Positions 35,701-44,474 of a stretch of DNA of 64,000 nt are shown in pieces. This DNA is from Amazonocrinis nigriterrae CENA67 (GTDB taxonomy: Bacteria > Cyanobacteriota > Cyanobacteriia > Cyanobacteriales > Nostocaceae). Numbering within the stretch: the stretch's first letter is position 1; every line of letters begins with the position of its first letter. The notes under the pieces were generated by a model, which did no database searches, had not been told where the DNA came from, and was given only the letters and a program-made list of their open reading frames with translations. The translations under genes and the position numbers were made by a program. Location: positions 129,805 to 193,804 of the forward strand of contig NZ_JAECZC010000007.1 of NCBI RefSeq assembly GCF_016056305.1. Reading direction: 5' to 3'.

Positions 35701-38700
35701 TTGATAAAGTCAGAGATTTGGGTGGAACTCACCTCACCGACGACGTAGAAGGACTGACTATATATTATGGTGCAAACGGTACCGGCTACCTTTTAGCATC
35801 TAGCCAAGGTGACAGCACCTTTGTTGCCTACACCCGTGAAGGTGATAACGCATATGTGGGTAACTTTGCTGTGGGTAACAATGGGAGTATTGATAGCGTT
35901 CAAGAGTCCGATGGTGCAGATGTAATTAACGTTTCCTTGGGTGCTAATTTTCCATTTGGTTTGTTTGTCACTCAAGATGGTGATAATCTACCAGCCACCA
36001 TTGCCGATGGTGAGAATATCAACTCGAACTTTAAACTTGTGCCTTGGGAAAATATCGCCAATAAATTTTCTAATCCTTTAAATATTGATACCACTAGTTA
36101 CAATCCTCGCACTCCCAACGCCGAGGCAGATTTGGAATTGAGTCAAACTGTGGATAATGCCAGTCCACAAGTGGGAGACGAGGTGACATTTACTTTGACA
36201 CTAAGTAACAAAGGTTCTGGTTTCGCCAGCAGCGTCAAAGTTACAGATTTATTGTCTGAAGGCTTCAGTTTGATCTCTGCAACACCTGAACAAGGAACTT
36301 ATGACAGTCAAACGGGTGTGTGGGATATTGGTATTGTCGTCGCCAATGTCAACACTACTCTGAAGCTAACCGCCAAAGCTAATACTAAGGGTGTGGTTAA
36401 AAACACAGCCGAAGTCACAACTGTGTTTCAGAATGACCCTGATTCTACACCAGGAAATCATAATGCAACTGAAGATGACCAAGCAACAGTTACTTTAAAT
36501 GTTGCACCCAAAGTCACATTAAAAGGTTTCGCTTCTCTGCCAGCCGATAGCTTTGCCGAAGGGCCGCCATCAGGTAGTGCCATCACCGGTAACACCAATG
36601 GCCGAAATGTCCCATTTGCAAGTCAGCCTATCCAAGGTTTTAGTGGCGTACAAATTGCTGATGATAACTCTTTTTGGTTCCTCTCTGACAACGGTTTTGG
36701 TAGTAAAAGCAATAGTGCTGATTTTCTGTTGCGGTTATATCGCCTTGACCCCAGTTTTCGAGGTACAGAAATTGATGGTAATAGCACCGTCAAGGTGTTG
36801 GACTTTATCCAATTATCTGACCCTGACAAAAAAGTTCCTTTCGATATAGTTAATGAAAACACTACAGAACGCCTCTTAACAGGTGCAGACTTTGATGTAG
36901 AATCATTTGTATTAGCACCAGATGGTACAATCTGGATTGGCGATGAATTTGGCCCTTACATTTTGCATTTTGATGCCACTGGTAAATTATTAGATGCTCC
37001 CATCGCTACACCAAATTACACTAGTCTCAACACCTTAGATGGCGAAGCGCCAATTGTTATCGGACATCGTGGTGCGAGTGGTGAACTGCCAGAACATACT
37101 TTAGGGTCTTACCAACGTGCCATTGAACGCGGTGCTAATTTCATCGAACCTGATTTGGTTTCTACCAAAGATGGCGTATTAATCGCCCGTCATGAACCAA
37201 ATCTAATTGATACTACCGATGTGGCAGATCATCCAGAATTTGCCAGCCGCAAAACAACAAAAATAGTAGATGGAGTAGCCCAAGAAGGCTTCTTTGCTGA
37301 AGATTTTACTTTAGCAGAAATCAAGACGCTACGGGCAAAGATGGCTCAAAGTTTCCGCCCGCAAGTATTTAACGATTTGTACGAAATTCCCACCTTGTCA
37401 GAAATCATTGCTTTGGTGAAGCAAGAAGAAGCTGATACAGGTCGGAAAATTGGTATTTATCCAGAAACCAAGCATCCTACATACTTTAAAAATCAAGGCA
37501 TCGATTTGAGTCAGAAGTTGATTGACACCTTAGTTGCCAACAACTTTACAGACCCAAGTAGAGTATATATTCAATCTTTTGAGGTCAGCAATCTCAAGGA
37601 ACTCCATGATACAATCATGCCTGCTGCTAAGATTGATTTGCCTCTAATTCAACTATTAGATGCTTATGATGTTAACCTTGATGGTTCACTAATTGAGATA
37701 CAGCCTTACGATTTCGTCGTCAGTGGTGACTCTCGCACCTATGCAGACTTACGCACACCCCAAGGTTTGCAAGAAATCGCCATCTATGCCGATGGTATTG
37801 GCCCTTGGAAGCGGATGATTGTTTCTGTCAAAGGTGTTGATGCTGACGGGGATGGGCAAGCCGATGATGTCAATGGTGATGGTACTGTCAACGATGCTGA
37901 TAAAACCTTGACTGCACCCACTTCTTTGGTGACAGATGCCCATAATGCAGGCTTGTTGGTACATCCTTACACCTTCCGCAACGAAGGGCGATATTTAGCA
38001 AAAGACTATAACGGCAACCCAGAAGCTGAATTTAGACAGTACATCAATTTAGGTGTAGATGGCTACTTCACCGATTTTCCTGGTACTGGCGACTTGGTAC
38101 GCGACCGATTAACGGGGCAGTTTGTGCGATCGCCTGATAACCCCGATGTGTTAAATAAAACAGAGTTTAACACCTTAGATGGTGATGCACCAATAGTCAT
38201 TGGTCATCGTGGTGCTAGTGGTTATCGTCCAGAACACACCTTAGAATCGTATAAACTAGCGATCGCAGATGGGGCTGATTTTATTGAACCTGATTTAGTC
38301 GCCACTAAGGATGGTTATTTAGTCGCCCGTCACGAAAACGACATTTCCGGAACCACCAACGTTGCCGACCATCCAGAATTTGCTGACCGCAAAACTACTA
38401 AAATAATCGATGGTAATCCTGTGACTGGTTGGTTTACCGAAGACTTTACTTTAGCAGAATTGAAAACATTAAATGCTAAAGAACGTCTACCCCAACTGCG
38501 AGGAACCGAATACGATGATGATGGCTTGAAAATTCCTACCTTAGAAGAAATCATTGATTTGGTGAAGCAGGTAGAAGACCAAACCGGTCGCAAAATCGGC
38601 ATTTATCCAGAAACCAAGCACCCCACCTACTTTGCTAATTTGGGTATTAACCTGGGTGAGAAATTAGTTGACACGCTGGTTGCTAAGGGTTTCACAGACC

Positions 38701-40835
38701 CCAAACGAGTGTTTATTCAGTCTTTTGAGGTTAGCAACCTCCAGGAATTGAAACAGGAAATCTTACCCGCAGCGGGAATTGATTTACCTTTAGTGCAACT
38801 ATTGGGTGGGGCGACAAGCCGTCCTTACGATTTTGTTGTTAGTGGTGACACCCGCACCTATGGCGATCTTATCAAACCAGAAGGACTGGAAGCGATCGCT
38901 ACCTACGCAGCGGCAATCGGCCCAGATAAACGCCTAATTGTACCAGTACAAGGTTTTGACCTCAATGGCGATGGCAAGGATGATGATATCACTGCTGATG
39001 GTGTAGTTAATGATGCCGATAGAATCACCAAAACTCCCACAACCCTAGTTGACGATGCCCATGACGCAGGCTTGCTGGTACACCCCTATACCTTCCGTAA
39101 AGAAGGTGTTTTCCTGGCACGGGATTACAATGGCGACTTGAAAAAAGAACTCCAACAGTTCATCAATTTAGGTGTCGATGGCTACTTCACCGACTTCCCT
39201 GATATCGGTGACTTGGTACGCGACCAATTCGTCGGTGAGTCAGCAGTCTCTAACCTAAGTAGTTCTAGAGGATTTGAGGGTTTAGCAATTAGCCCTGATA
39301 AAAAGACCCTATATCCATTGCTAGAAGGCACCGTTGCAGGCAACTCCGTAGGTTCACTTAGAATCTACAAATTTGATGTAGCATCGCAGCAGTTTCAAGG
39401 TTTAGTTGGTTATTATCAATTGTCAGATGCCAACAACTCCATTGGCGACTTTGCCGTGATTAATGACCATGAATATTTAGTCATTGAGCGGGATAATAAT
39501 CAAGGAGCTAACGCCAAGTTCAAGAAAATCTTCAAAGTTGACTTCTCACAAAAAGATGCCAACGGCTTTGTCAGCAAAGAAGAAATTGTGGACTTGCTGA
39601 ATATTCAAGACCCCAATGATTTGAATCAAGATGGTAATAATAAGTTCACCTTCCCCTTCCAAACTATTGAAGATGTGGTGGTGCTGGATGCCAATACAAT
39701 CTTAGTAGCCAACGATAACAATTATCCATTTTCAACGGGGCGATCGGGGGGAATTGATAACAACGAAATCATTATCCTGGATTTAGCCAAGACGCTTAAC
39801 TTAGCTACCCCCAACCTTACCAAAAGTGGGAATGATGTATTTACTATTTCCGGTATTGGTGTCAAATCAAATCTGCAAGTCACTCTCACAAAAACCGGTT
39901 CCAACAAAGTAAATGAAGTGGCTGCGTTTACTGTTGATGATGCAGAAGGTACAATCAACGGCATTAAACCCGGTGCAGCAGGTTACGCCCAAGCTGCTTT
40001 AGAGAGAGGAAAGGCGATTTTCTCTGCTATTAACAAACTGCCCAATGGATTTAATAGCAACAATTTATCACGACTATTAGAGTTGAACTCTGGTGATAAT
40101 TTAAGATTCTATGTAGTGAAAAATGGTACTAATGATGCCGTCCGCGCTGGAGTCACCCCCATCACCGATGTCGTATTTGCTAATGCTTCCACCCAAAAAA
40201 TTACCAGCTTAGGCAATAATGAATACTCTCTCGCTTGGAAGCTGAAATCTAGCAACAAAGACTTTCAAGATTTGGTAGTCAAAATTAAGTCTACTGGTGA
40301 ATCTTTACCTTTAGGTACAAATTTACAAGGTGAATCCCAAGCAGAATTAATCGATTTACGCAACGAGACACAATTAGTCAAAGCCGAGTTTGTTGTTCAT
40401 CGAGAAGCTGGTTATAACAATTACATCAGCTTCTATCAAGTAGTTGATGAAAATGGAGGCATTGACAGCGATAAAGATGGTAAAGCAGATATTCTGCCCA
40501 CAGAAGCCGATTATGCCCAAGCAGCCGTGAATGCACGCGTTGCAGGTATCGACTTGACAGCAAAAAACAACGGTACGGCAACTTATACCGCTACTTTCCA
40601 ACCTGGTTCTATCTTTGCACCATTGATTATTGCTAACGGTACACCAGATGCAATATTAGATGGCAATCCTAACAATGATAAACCTGTTTATTTCCCATTT
40701 TTAGGAGCTAATTATCAGCAGGTAGATCACATTAGTTTGTTAGGAAATAACATTTTTGGCTTTGAGGATATAGCAAATGGTGGCGACAAAGATTTCAACG
40801 ATATGATTGTGCAAGTAAATTTGAGTATTGCTTAG
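32715..40835 (+). CDS. Giant multi-domain secreted phosphoesterase (EEP, phytase-like, beta-propeller phytase, two GDPD)
   Basis: This protein has 2706 residues, in order as follows. About 1-388: endonuclease/exonuclease/phosphatase domain ([28 protein letters not shown]). 391-753: phytase-like (PF13449-type) propeller ([25 protein letters not shown]). 759-1135: beta-propeller 3-phytase ([12 protein letters not shown]). 1137-1262: DUF11-type beta domain. 1266-1436: first half of a second phytase-like propeller. 1441-1799 and 1819-2172: two glycerophosphodiesterase domains ([19 protein letters not shown]). 2179-2359: second half of that propeller ([15 protein letters not shown]). 2365-2706: DUF4114-type C-terminal module. 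No Sec signal is present; export by the divergent type I system is inferred. Likely role: release of phosphate from nucleic acids, phytate and phospholipid head groups outside the cell. Confidence 0.9.
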   Translation: MVTTTTIRFSQFNASLNRNTDGQLVTDLSTPNNAQAKAVAEIIQRSNPDVLLINEFDYSPQAVQLFQENYLAVSQNGATPINYPYVYIAPSNTGVASGFDLNNDGKVVTTIGASGYGDDAWGFGNFPGQYGMLLLSKYPIDTANVRTFQNFLWQDMPDSLLSTIIDPTTNTPWYSSEEQNALRLSSKSHWDVPIQVNGETIHVLVSHPTPPTFDGSEDRNGKRNHDEIRFWADYITPAKGDYIYDDHGKNGGLAAGSSFVIMGDQNADPVDGDSFDNAVRQLLQNPGINTNVIPTSAGAAQQAQLQGGANANQKGNPYFDTADFTDTTPGNLRTDYVLPSANLQIKDSAVFWPVNSDATFPLVGTFPFPSSDHRLVWVDVEVGATEAGKTIPSIGFAGQSTFTTSFIPPGAAGIVNGTATRLGGLSGVTYDEKSDRFYAISDDRSQIAPARFYTFTSDSNGVTFTNVTPLKDTAGNFFTALSLDPEGIALTNNNTVFISSEGEVNPSAGRVTNPFIKEFSLTTGEELRTLTVPKKFLPQVEDTNGNNIIDAGDTQTSGVRNNLAFESLTITPDQKTLYTATEEALFQDGPRVSTTTGSRSRILQYNLLSGQPEKEYLYITDAAVEPNPTTAFTDNGLVDLLAIDNRGTLLALERSFAQGVGNTIKIYEVTLQGATDISSIDSLSATELETIQPVQKRLLLNLNDLDLPNGTDNIEGISFGPKLADGSQSIVLVSDNNFSESQFTQILTLSADIVSTATPTVETRPDLLDDETLPRDQRADADDPAIYVNAENSADSLILTSVKNAGLRVYNLAGELLQEVNPGGIRYNNIDLQYGFQLGGESIDIAVASDRQNDKLAIFKINPNPNTPGAYLEDITDSSIATLFQASPFSEPYSTSSRSAYGLTIYRSPKTNDYYVFVSRRETGDIAQVKLIDKGNGKIGHERVREFTIPTTEGRSPQTEGMVVDQETGFLYIGQEDVGIWKFAAEPNGSNTGQLIDKVRDLGGTHLTDDVEGLTIYYGANGTGYLLASSQGDSTFVAYTREGDNAYVGNFAVGNNGSIDSVQESDGADVINVSLGANFPFGLFVTQDGDNLPATIADGENINSNFKLVPWENIANKFSNPLNIDTTSYNPRTPNAEADLELSQTVDNASPQVGDEVTFTLTLSNKGSGFASSVKVTDLLSEGFSLISATPEQGTYDSQTGVWDIGIVVANVNTTLKLTAKANTKGVVKNTAEVTTVFQNDPDSTPGNHNATEDDQATVTLNVAPKVTLKGFASLPADSFAEGPPSGSAITGNTNGRNVPFASQPIQGFSGVQIADDNSFWFLSDNGFGSKSNSADFLLRLYRLDPSFRGTEIDGNSTVKVLDFIQLSDPDKKVPFDIVNENTTERLLTGADFDVESFVLAPDGTIWIGDEFGPYILHFDATGKLLDAPIATPNYTSLNTLDGEAPIVIGHRGASGELPEHTLGSYQRAIERGANFIEPDLVSTKDGVLIARHEPNLIDTTDVADHPEFASRKTTKIVDGVAQEGFFAEDFTLAEIKTLRAKMAQSFRPQVFNDLYEIPTLSEIIALVKQEEADTGRKIGIYPETKHPTYFKNQGIDLSQKLIDTLVANNFTDPSRVYIQSFEVSNLKELHDTIMPAAKIDLPLIQLLDAYDVNLDGSLIEIQPYDFVVSGDSRTYADLRTPQGLQEIAIYADGIGPWKRMIVSVKGVDADGDGQADDVNGDGTVNDADKTLTAPTSLVTDAHNAGLLVHPYTFRNEGRYLAKDYNGNPEAEFRQYINLGVDGYFTDFPGTGDLVRDRLTGQFVRSPDNPDVLNKTEFNTLDGDAPIVIGHRGASGYRPEHTLESYKLAIADGADFIEPDLVATKDGYLVARHENDISGTTNVADHPEFADRKTTKIIDGNPVTGWFTEDFTLAELKTLNAKERLPQLRGTEYDDDGLKIPTLEEIIDLVKQVEDQTGRKIGIYPETKHPTYFANLGINLGEKLVDTLVAKGFTDPKRVFIQSFEVSNLQELKQEILPAAGIDLPLVQLLGGATSRPYDFVVSGDTRTYGDLIKPEGLEAIATYAAAIGPDKRLIVPVQGFDLNGDGKDDDITADGVVNDADRITKTPTTLVDDAHDAGLLVHPYTFRKEGVFLARDYNGDLKKELQQFINLGVDGYFTDFPDIGDLVRDQFVGESAVSNLSSSRGFEGLAISPDKKTLYPLLEGTVAGNSVGSLRIYKFDVASQQFQGLVGYYQLSDANNSIGDFAVINDHEYLVIERDNNQGANAKFKKIFKVDFSQKDANGFVSKEEIVDLLNIQDPNDLNQDGNNKFTFPFQTIEDVVVLDANTILVANDNNYPFSTGRSGGIDNNEIIILDLAKTLNLATPNLTKSGNDVFTISGIGVKSNLQVTLTKTGSNKVNEVAAFTVDDAEGTINGIKPGAAGYAQAALERGKAIFSAINKLPNGFNSNNLSRLLELNSGDNLRFYVVKNGTNDAVRAGVTPITDVVFANASTQKITSLGNNEYSLAWKLKSSNKDFQDLVVKIKSTGESLPLGTNLQGESQAELIDLRNETQLVKAEFVVHREAGYNNYISFYQVVDENGGIDSDKDGKADILPTEADYAQAAVNARVAGIDLTAKNNGTATYTATFQPGSIFAPLIIANGTPDAILDGNPNNDKPVYFPFLGANYQQVDHISLLGNNIFGFEDIANGGDKDFNDMIVQVNLSIA

Positions 40836-41297
40836 GGACTTCCAGAAAAGAAATTATCCCAACATGACAATGACAATCATTGTCTAATACCATTTCACGA
40901 AATACCTGATACAGATATCCTCGTAGGGGCGTACAGCTAGCTGTACGCCCCTACAGTCGATTCATGTGTTGCTAATTAACCGGACTTGATACAAGTGCAT
41001 GTTCACGGAGAATTGGTATAACACTACTGGCGACAGCTATAAGACCAATTTGAAAAATAATTGAAAATATGCCGATAATTATTAAGGATTTATTAATTTT
41101 TTCTTAACTGTCTTAACTGTCCTTGAATTTTTTTGATCAAAGTGGCAGTATGTCCAAACCTACTGGCGGATTTTTAAGTGTAGGTTTCCTTGCTTTCCTG
41201 GATTGAATTTAAAGTTTTGGGAGTTATTTAAGAGTCTGTGTTCTACTTATCTCTCCCTAGTAATTGACAAGAATACGCAGTAAAGGATGTTTTCTTA
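40836..41297. other. 462-nt intergenic region with a perfect 32-nt palindrome
   Basis: No gene is seen. At 40923-40954 a perfect palindrome with arm GTAGGGGCGTACAGCT lies just after the giant gene; it is a typical cyanobacterial dispersed hairpin and may terminate transcription. GACAATGACAATCATTGTC (40868-40886) is another small inverted repeat. The remaining 340 nt are AT-rich. Confidence 0.75.
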
Positions 41298-41864
41298 ATG
41301 GTCATGATTCAACAGCCCCAATTTGGGCATTGCCCTTGTTGCAATCCCCTTATTTCTTTACTAATTGAGAAATTTACTCTGCCATTGAGGTTTACTCAAC
41401 TAGGTACAGGAGCATTAGAAGCTGCGATCGCACTGTCTAATAAGCTGGCTAAAACTACTGCACCCTCTAAGGTGATTGGGCAAAGCTCAAAGTCTTTTCA
41501 AGCGATCGCTGATACTATCTACATCAATGGTGAAATTATTACTGTAAACGATGCTCAACCCACCGCAGAAGCCGTTGCTGTCAAAGATGGCAAAATTCTG
41601 GCAGTGGGAAGCACAGCAGCAGTGATGGAATATCAGGAGGAAGCTACTCGCATCATCGATTTAAACGGCAATATCATGGTTCCCGGCTTCATCGATGCCC
41701 ATAGTCACATCCTCAATTACGCCATTATGCTTGCTGTTGCAAATTTGTCACCACCGCCAGATAGTGGGGTGGAAAGTATTGAAGACATTGTTGCAATATT
41801 AAAAGAGCAAATTGACACTGAGACTTCAAGGGGCGACAAGCGAGCTAAAGTGCTTGCTGTATAA
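41298..41864 (+). pseudogene. Amidohydrolase (YtcJ-like) truncated by an IS
   Basis: The frame starts MVMIQQPQFGHCPCCNP and then shows IYINGEIITVNDAQPTAEAV, VPGFIDAHSHILNYA and the beginning of the next helix. HxH in DAHSH is the first metal site of the amidohydrolase fold. The normal protein exceeds 500 residues; here the frame runs into an inverted-repeat end at 41825 and stops after 13 foreign codons (RGDKRAKVLAV). No continuation of the gene is found beyond 42633. It lacks the other metal ligands, so it is inactive. Confidence 0.8.
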
Positions 41865-41996
41865 GCTTCATAGCCCTTAAACCTCGCTGAGAATATGCTT
41901 GCTTATTGCGACTGAAACCGACCAGTTCCTCGACCCATGCTTGACACTCATGCCAAGCTACTATCCAATTTTGACCCTTACGGGTTCGCCAGTCGC

Positions 41997-42420
41997 TCAT
42001 GGGGGAAACCCCCAAGACCGCGCTGGCTCACCATATAAACCTATCCAAAAATTACTGTGACGTTTTTGAGTTCTATTTTTTTCTTGAGTGCGACAAATAT
42101 ATGAATCAAGTTTTTGAAGTTTAGTTCTTTGCCCATGTAACCAAGAACTAGTCATAGCCAAAGCAATTAAGAAAATCAAACGTAGAAGTCTATCAGGATT
42201 GGCTTGAGAACTTTCCAGATTGTAACCACCCGTTTTACAATCTTTAAACATTGCTTCAATCCCAAAACGTTGAGCGTATATTTTGAGAGCAGTATTTAAA
42301 TCAGGCAAATTAGTTAAATGGTAGTGTTGCCGCTAGTCTTTCTATCCTCACTTGTTTCTGATTTTGTAATAACCACACCAACATATTCAGTGTGATTAAC
42401 TGTGCTTTATTCAGGTATTT
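41997..42420 (-). pseudogene. IS4-family transposase with the middle deleted
   Basis: Reading leftward, the 5' piece gives KAQLITLNMLVWLLQN and RIERLAATLPFN and then stops. Directly after, a frame opens with ALKIYAQRFGIEAMFKDCKT and GGYNLE, the C-terminal region carrying the catalytic Glu. The two Asp-bearing segments are absent, so roughly half of the gene has been lost at about 42300-42312. The last residues (EPARSWGFPP) come from an inserted palindromic repeat. Confidence 0.8.
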
Positions 42421-42461
42421 TTCGCTCAAAGTTTTGGTAGAATGATGCCAGCATTATTATG

Positions 42462-42497
42462 ACGGTCTTGGTCAAATTACCAGACCGTTCTTTTTTA
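42462..42497 (+). terminator. Hairpin with T-tract inside the IS4 relic
   Basis: ACGGTCTTGGT (42462-42472) pairs with ACCAGACCGT (42479-42488), with one bulged base, followed by TCTTTTTTACC. It lies upstream of the transposase reading frame, as in many ISs that carry a terminator to block read-through from outside. Confidence 0.55.
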
Positions 42498-42681
42498 CCA
42501 TTAAACTGTACCCTCCGGCTGGCTGCTTAATAACTGTATAGTTCATTCTCAATAAGCACCCAAATTTTTCAAGGGGTCTGTTCCTCCCAAACCCTTCCCT
42601 GTCCGGGTTTAGAGGCGATTGTCGCCCCTTGAACTATTGCATACTTTTGCTTATTGACTAATAGCCCTAAAGCTTAACTTG

Positions 42682-43278
42682 TTAACGATGATGCTTGTGA
42701 AGTTGTTCATAATCCTCAAGAGTATCTACATCAATAACTCCCTCAGCAAAATAAATGCTTGAACAGTTTGAATAATGCTGACGAATGATTTTTCTAGCAC
42801 CGATATCATCCTGAAGAAGAGCTAGTTCTGAAAATAACGTTTTGTGAAATATAGTAGGAACACCAAGGATACCCGCGTATTCCGAAGCAACTATCATCGA
42901 ATTTGTAGCTTGATATCTTGTAACAAGTTGATTAATCAGGTCGGAGGAAACAAACGGTTGATCGCATAACATCAGTAAGATCGCTTCAATCTCAGATGCG
43001 ATCGCCCCAATAGCATTTAGTCCACATCGAATGGAACTGGCCATACCAGTTGACCATTTTTGGTTATAAACAATGTGGATATCTAAATTTCTCAGATGCG
43101 GCTCAATAGTTTCGACGTAAGCACCCAACACAACAACAACTGGCCGACACTGAGAATTAATCGCCGCCTCCGTGATATGTCGAATTAGTGATTTACCTTG
43201 GTAAGCTAGGATCTGTTTAGGCTGACCAAGCCTTGTGGAAGCGCCTGCTGCCAAAATTATAATGCCAATGTTAGACAT
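42682..43278 (-). CDS. MobA/MocA-like nucleotidyltransferase for molybdenum cofactor
   Basis: This 198-residue protein has the NTP-transferase motif ILAAGASTRLGQPKQIL (about 8-24), LMLCDQPFVSSDLI with the metal-binding Asp, and VPTIFHKTLF. It resembles MocA, which attaches CMP to molybdopterin for xanthine-oxidase-family enzymes. Its start overlaps the end of the xdhC-like gene by 22 nt, and it is the last gene of the aldehyde oxidoreductase operon, which supports this role. Base composition is closer to the host than that of the oxidoreductase subunits. Confidence 0.85.
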   Translation of the reverse strand: MSNIGIIILAAGASTRLGQPKQILAYQGKSLIRHITEAAINSQCRPVVVVLGAYVETIEPHLRNLDIHIVYNQKWSTGMASSIRCGLNAIGAIASEIEAILLMLCDQPFVSSDLINQLVTRYQATNSMIVASEYAGILGVPTIFHKTLFSELALLQDDIGARKIIRQHYSNCSSIYFAEGVIDVDTLEDYEQLHKHHR

Positions 43279-44432
43279 GGTTGCTCTAAGAGAGAATGGA
43301 TCGAGCCTGGGCGATCGCGCAAGAAACTACCCCTACGTCCGCCAATTACAGCTTGAATTTCTGCCACGATGGACAGGGCGATTTCTTGGGGTGTTTCCGC
43401 AGCAATGTCTAGTCCTACAGGGTTATAAATTCGTTGTTCTTGTGCAGATGTGGTAATGATATTTTCTTCAGACAGATCATCCCACAATTTTTGCATCCGG
43501 CGTTTTGGGCCTAACACTCCCAGGTAACGCACCTGGGACGGAATCAGAGTCTTGAGAAATGCTATGTCGCTTAGATAGCGGTGTGTCATGACAACTGCTA
43601 CAGTTTGCGGTGTCAGCAAATGTTTGTATGAGTGGGAATCATTGAGTTCGCACCAGAGAATTTGGTCAACTTGAGGAAAGCGATCGCCTCTCAAATACCC
43701 TGGTCGATCGTCAATTACGGTAACGTGCCAACCCAGATGTTTCGCCAAATGCACCACGGGAATCGTATCATATCCAGAACCAAATACGAGCAGTGGTACT
43801 AATGGATGAATTACTTCAATCAACACATCAACGCGTCCTTGAGGTAAAGTATATGATTGTACGCAAGTTTGTTTTTTTCTCAGTGCTTGGTGAGTGTCTA
43901 TTTCTATCTTTTGAGCAATGAAAATATTAGCAACGTGATTGATGACAGTGCCATCTGATTTCAGCATCATTCGAGAACCAACTGTAATATCTGACGCTCC
44001 CTCTATTCTAAAGACAGTAGCGATCGCTCCCACTTGCCCAGACTGCAAACAATCTTGAATGAAAGACATTTGGCTCGCAGCAGTTTCATCAGCTAAAGAT
44101 TCAATCAAAACATCGACAACGCCATTACACCCCAACCCAAAGCCAAATACAATGTCTTCATCCGATGTAGTGTCATATCTTACTACCATCGGTTCACCAC
44201 CGCCAAACATCAGCGATTGCGCCCGTTCAAAAACATCACCTTCCAAACAGCCACCGCTAATCGCACTAATCATTTGTCCATCTTCAACCAGTAACATTCT
44301 CGCCCCTGGTCGGCGATAAACCGAGCCACTTGTTTGTACTACCGTTGCTAAAGCACTACGCTGTGCTGACTTTTGGCTATGTACAAATGCTTGCAGGATA
44401 TGCTGTAACTCGTTCATATAGTTATTACTCAC
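43257..44432 (-). CDS. XdhC/CoxI-family cofactor insertion protein
   Basis: This 391-residue protein has an N-terminal XdhC/CoxI domain (AISGGCLEGDVFERA, FGLGCNGVVDVLIE) and a C-terminal Rossmann domain (LLVFGSGYDTIPVVHLAKHL, VIDDRPGYLR). It binds and sulfurates molybdenum cofactor and delivers it to the large subunit; the E. coli equivalent in a paoABC operon is PaoD. It is 42 nt downstream of the large-subunit gene and overlaps the mocA-like gene. The lower GC suggests it was already resident, or has been ameliorated, compared with the subunit genes. Confidence 0.88.
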   Translation of the reverse strand: MSNNYMNELQHILQAFVHSQKSAQRSALATVVQTSGSVYRRPGARMLLVEDGQMISAISGGCLEGDVFERAQSLMFGGGEPMVVRYDTTSDEDIVFGFGLGCNGVVDVLIESLADETAASQMSFIQDCLQSGQVGAIATVFRIEGASDITVGSRMMLKSDGTVINHVANIFIAQKIEIDTHQALRKKQTCVQSYTLPQGRVDVLIEVIHPLVPLLVFGSGYDTIPVVHLAKHLGWHVTVIDDRPGYLRGDRFPQVDQILWCELNDSHSYKHLLTPQTVAVVMTHRYLSDIAFLKTLIPSQVRYLGVLGPKRRMQKLWDDLSEENIITTSAQEQRIYNPVGLDIAAETPQEIALSIVAEIQAVIGGRRGSFLRDRPGSIHSLLEQPCLTLAL

Positions 44433-44474
44433 TTACAGAACTATGTAATAGCGCTAAATTTGCGGCAGCAAATT

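Larger units (their letters stand above)
41825..42633. mobile_element. Internally deleted IS4-family element with 15-bp inverted ends
   Basis: TTCAAGGGGCGACAA (41825-41839) and its exact complement TTGTCGCCCCTTGAA (42619-42633) bound about 809 bp containing only the two ends of a transposase gene. No target duplication is obvious. The element truncates the amidohydrolase. Within it, a palindromic genomic repeat (41985-42030) has invaded the transposase 3' end. Confidence 0.75.
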
